This document shows positions 33,502-35,073 of a stretch of DNA of 35,073 nucleotides, in pieces; within the stretch, counting starts at the first letter, position 1, and every line of letters begins with the position of its first letter. A program made the translations under genes and the position numbers. Source of the stretch: Eisenbergiella porci (GTDB lineage: Bacteria > Bacillota > Clostridia > Lachnospirales > Lachnospiraceae); assembly GCF_009696275.1 (NCBI RefSeq), contig NZ_VUMI01000059.1, positions 1 through 35,073 on the forward strand, in the 5' to 3' direction. The notes beneath the pieces were generated by a model. The model had not been told where the DNA came from, did no database searches, and saw only the letters and a program-made list of their open reading frames with translations.

Positions 33502-34227
33502 ATGGAAAACGCGCGGGAAAAAACAGCGGCGGTAGTTCTGGCTGCCGGAAAAGGAAAACGTATGAACAGTGATATCCCGAAGCAGTATATGATGCTCCGG
33601 GAAAAGCCGGTTATTTATTATGCCTTGAAAGCTTTTGAAGACAGCTTTATTGATGAAATCATACTGGTGACCGAACAGGGAGAAGAGGCTTACTGCCGCG
33701 AAGAGATCGTGGAGCGCTATCATTTTACGAAAGTAAGAAAGATAGTGCCCGGCGGAGCGGAGCGGTATTTCAGCGTGGCGAACGGGCTGGAAGCCGTTTC
33801 GGAGGACTGTGCCTATATATTTATCCATGACGGGGCCAGGCCCTTTGTCACAGAGGAGATTCTTCAGACTGCGCTTGAAACCGTAAGGGTACGCCATGCC
33901 TGTGTGGCGGCAATGCCGGTGAAGGATACCATAAAAATCGCGGATGAGAATGACTTTGCCGTATCCACGCCAAGGCGTGATCGTGTCTGGATGATGCAGA
34001 CCCCCCAGGTATTTAGTGCCGATTTGATTAAAGATGCATACCGCATGCTTCTGGAAAAGGAAGAGGAGCTTCGTGAAAGCGGGGTTCAGATCACGGATGA
34101 CGCCATGGTGGTGGAAACACTCCTTGCCCATCCGGTAAAGCTGTTCCGAGCTTCCTATGAGAATATTAAGCTGACGACCCCGGAGGATTTACTTTTAGCA
34201 GACGGTATTTTAGAGAAAAGAGTCTGA
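33502..34227 (+). CDS. ispD: 2-C-methyl-D-erythritol 4-phosphate cytidylyltransferase
   Basis: A 241-aa nucleotidyltransferase of the non-mevalonate isoprenoid pathway. Seen are VVLAAGKGKRMNSDIPKQYM (the CTP-binding loop), VPGGAERYFSVANGLEAV, FIHDGARPFV, KDTIKI and QTPQVF, which are typical IspD segments. A related ribitol-5-phosphate cytidylyltransferase (TarI) is possible, but there is no TarJ-like reductase next to it. It lies 14 bp after tsaD and is the last protein gene of the operon. Confidence 0.88.
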   Translation: MENAREKTAAVVLAAGKGKRMNSDIPKQYMMLREKPVIYYALKAFEDSFIDEIILVTEQGEEAYCREEIVERYHFTKVRKIVPGGAERYFSVANGLEAVSEDCAYIFIHDGARPFVTEEILQTALETVRVRHACVAAMPVKDTIKIADENDFAVSTPRRDRVWMMQTPQVFSADLIKDAYRMLLEKEEELRESGVQITDDAMVVETLLAHPVKLFRASYENIKLTTPEDLLLADGILEKRV

Positions 34228-34325
34228 ATTTACAAAAAAAACGACAATGCATACCCTATATATGCAGTAAATACAAGGAAAATTACACTTCTGAAAAAAT
34301 AATTTGAAATTTCTGAAAAAATGTG

Positions 34326-34354
34326 TTGACACTGAGGGGCTTTTTAGCTATAAT
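34326..34354 (+). promoter_or_regulatory. Strong promoter of the tRNA-Ser pair
   Basis: A perfect TTGACA (34326-34331), a 17-nt spacer and a perfect TATAAT (34349-34354). It is about 130 nt ahead of the first tRNA. Between ispD and this site there is only AT-rich sequence with a short TGCATA/TATGCA inverted repeat. Confidence 0.92.
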
Positions 34355-34484
34355 AACTTTTGCACTGCTGAGGAACACAAACTTCTGAACAAACGGAAGG
34401 TTCCATGAAGGCAAAGCATTAGTACTTTCTTCTATATAAAGAAGGAAGAGATTCGGAACGACCCATCGTTTTAAACAAAAACAT

Positions 34485-34570
34485 GGAGAGGTATCGAAGT
34501 GGTCATAACGAGGCGGTCTTGAAAACCGTTTGTCCGCAAGGGCGCGTGGGTTCGAATCCCACCCTCTCCG
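34485..34570 (+). tRNA. tRNA-Ser (anticodon TGA)
   Basis: The 86-nt gene has a 7-bp acceptor stem (GGAGAGG with CCTCTCC), anticodon loop CTTGAAA with TGA at 34520-34522, a long variable arm (TTTGTCCGCAAGGGCGCG region) and the T-loop TTCGAAT. CCA is not encoded after the discriminator G. Confidence 0.96.
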
Positions 34571-34657
34571 TTAGCGATTGTTTCGCTACGGAAATCAGAC
34601 TGAATGATTTTCGGGATGCCATACAAATAAATACAAGTTGATTGAGTCAGCTTACTT

Positions 34658-34746
34658 GGAGAAGTACCCAAGAGGCCGAAGGGACACCCCTGGAAAGGGT
34701 GCAGGTCGTTAATAGCGGCGCGAGGGTTCAAATCCCTCCTTCTCCG
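34658..34746 (+). tRNA. tRNA-Ser (anticodon GGA)
   Basis: The 89-nt gene has acceptor GGAGAAG with CTTCTCC, anticodon stem CACCC/GGGTG, loop CTGGAAA with GGA at 34692-34694, a long variable arm and the T-loop TTCAAAT. CCA is not encoded. Confidence 0.96.
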
Positions 34747-34806
34747 TTCGCAGCAATCCGATAAATATACCGGAAAAGCTGCAAGAAAAGTTTTTGAAAA
34801 AAGCGC

Positions 34807-34835
34807 TTGACAGTCCAAACGACATGTGATAACAT
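34807..34835 (+). promoter_or_regulatory. rRNA operon promoter
   Basis: A perfect TTGACA (34807-34812), a 17-nt spacer and TAACAT (34830-34835), with TGTGATAAC overlapping. The leader to the 16S gene is about 200 nt and AT-rich. Confidence 0.85.
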
Positions 34836-35044
34836 ATCAACTGTTGCGACTGAGAAAGCAGCACACAGAACCTTGACAAATAAACAGTAATGCAACCCTG
34901 AAAATTCTAAAAAAGAAAATTCAGAGAACAAGTTTTAAAGCTTCGAAAGAAGACCTTTAAGACACCCAAAAACAGTAAGAAACGCTTGGAAACAAGCAAC
35001 GGTTAAACATTAGCTAGAGTTAATCTTAACTGGGTTAAACACTT

Positions 35045-35073
35045 AAACAAGAGAGTTTGATCCTGGCTCAGGA
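35045..35073 (+). rRNA. rrs: 16S ribosomal RNA, 5' end only (cut by the window edge)
   Basis: AGAGTTTGATCCTGGCTCAG, the universal 16S 5' sequence, starts at 35052; by alignment with the E. coli numbering the mature 5' end would be near 35045. The rest lies outside the window. Confidence 0.97.

Noticed and set aside
34240-34320. Terminator after ispD
   Set aside because: Only a short TGCATA/TATGCA pairing is seen, with no T-run behind it.

Overview
The window reads as chromosomal DNA of a Gram-positive Clostridia bacterium, most likely a Lachnospiraceae-type gut anaerobe (inference). The signs are a GC content near 50%, strong AGGAGG-type ribosome binding sites, a maltose-type ABC importer of the Firmicutes kind, a RibU ECF riboflavin transporter under an FMN riboswitch, DUF975 and DUF4190 membrane proteins, and a 16S rRNA 5' end with typical clostridial leader sequence. 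I see no CRISPR array, transposase, integrase or phage gene.

Layout. (1) 133-7232 is a starch/maltodextrin operon: a membrane-anchored protein with three starch-binding modules and no enzyme domain, a solute-binding lipoprotein, two permeases, a cytoplasmic GH13 glucosidase and a LacI regulator. It has no transporter ATPase. (2) 7680-11656 holds secA and prfB (RF2). prfB needs a +1 programmed frameshift, and its in-frame stop is UAA rather than the usual UGA. A 156-nt, highly structured element lies between the two genes. (3) 11756-15603 is an accessory patch: an AbrB-type antitoxin with its own promoter and operator, a truncated PIN toxin, two tandem AraC regulators (one broken by a 1-base frameshift) and two small membrane proteins. 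(4) 16026-24025 holds tex, an alpha/beta hydrolase and an M15 peptidase on the minus strand, a nucleoside hydrolase/ribokinase pair, a scar where a TetR gene and an acetyltransferase fragment abut tail to tail, and an FMN riboswitch with ribU. (5) 24230-28712 holds a 69-aa conserved small protein and a MacB-like ATPase/membrane-fusion/permease efflux operon behind a palindromic operator. (6) 28868-34227 holds a YcxB-like protein, then tsaE-tsaB-rimI-zinc ribbon-rnz-tsaD-ispD. (7) 34326-35073 holds two tRNA-Ser genes and the promoter, leader and first bases of an rRNA operon.

How the parts work together. In the first operon, surface starch-binding modules would hold starch near the cell, the lipoprotein and permeases import maltodextrins, the GH13 enzyme cleaves them inside, and the LacI protein reports sugar supply. 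The nucleoside hydrolase releases ribose that the neighbouring kinase can phosphorylate. The tsa genes make t6A on tRNA and RNase Z trims tRNA 3' ends; both downstream tRNA-Ser genes lack an encoded CCA, so they are natural RNase Z substrates.

The observations I rate highest are the UAA recoding site in prfB, the strand-asymmetric giant hairpin between secA and prfB, the enzyme-free triple-CBM surface protein, and three separate gene-decay scars (PIN toxin, AraC, TetR/GNAT).
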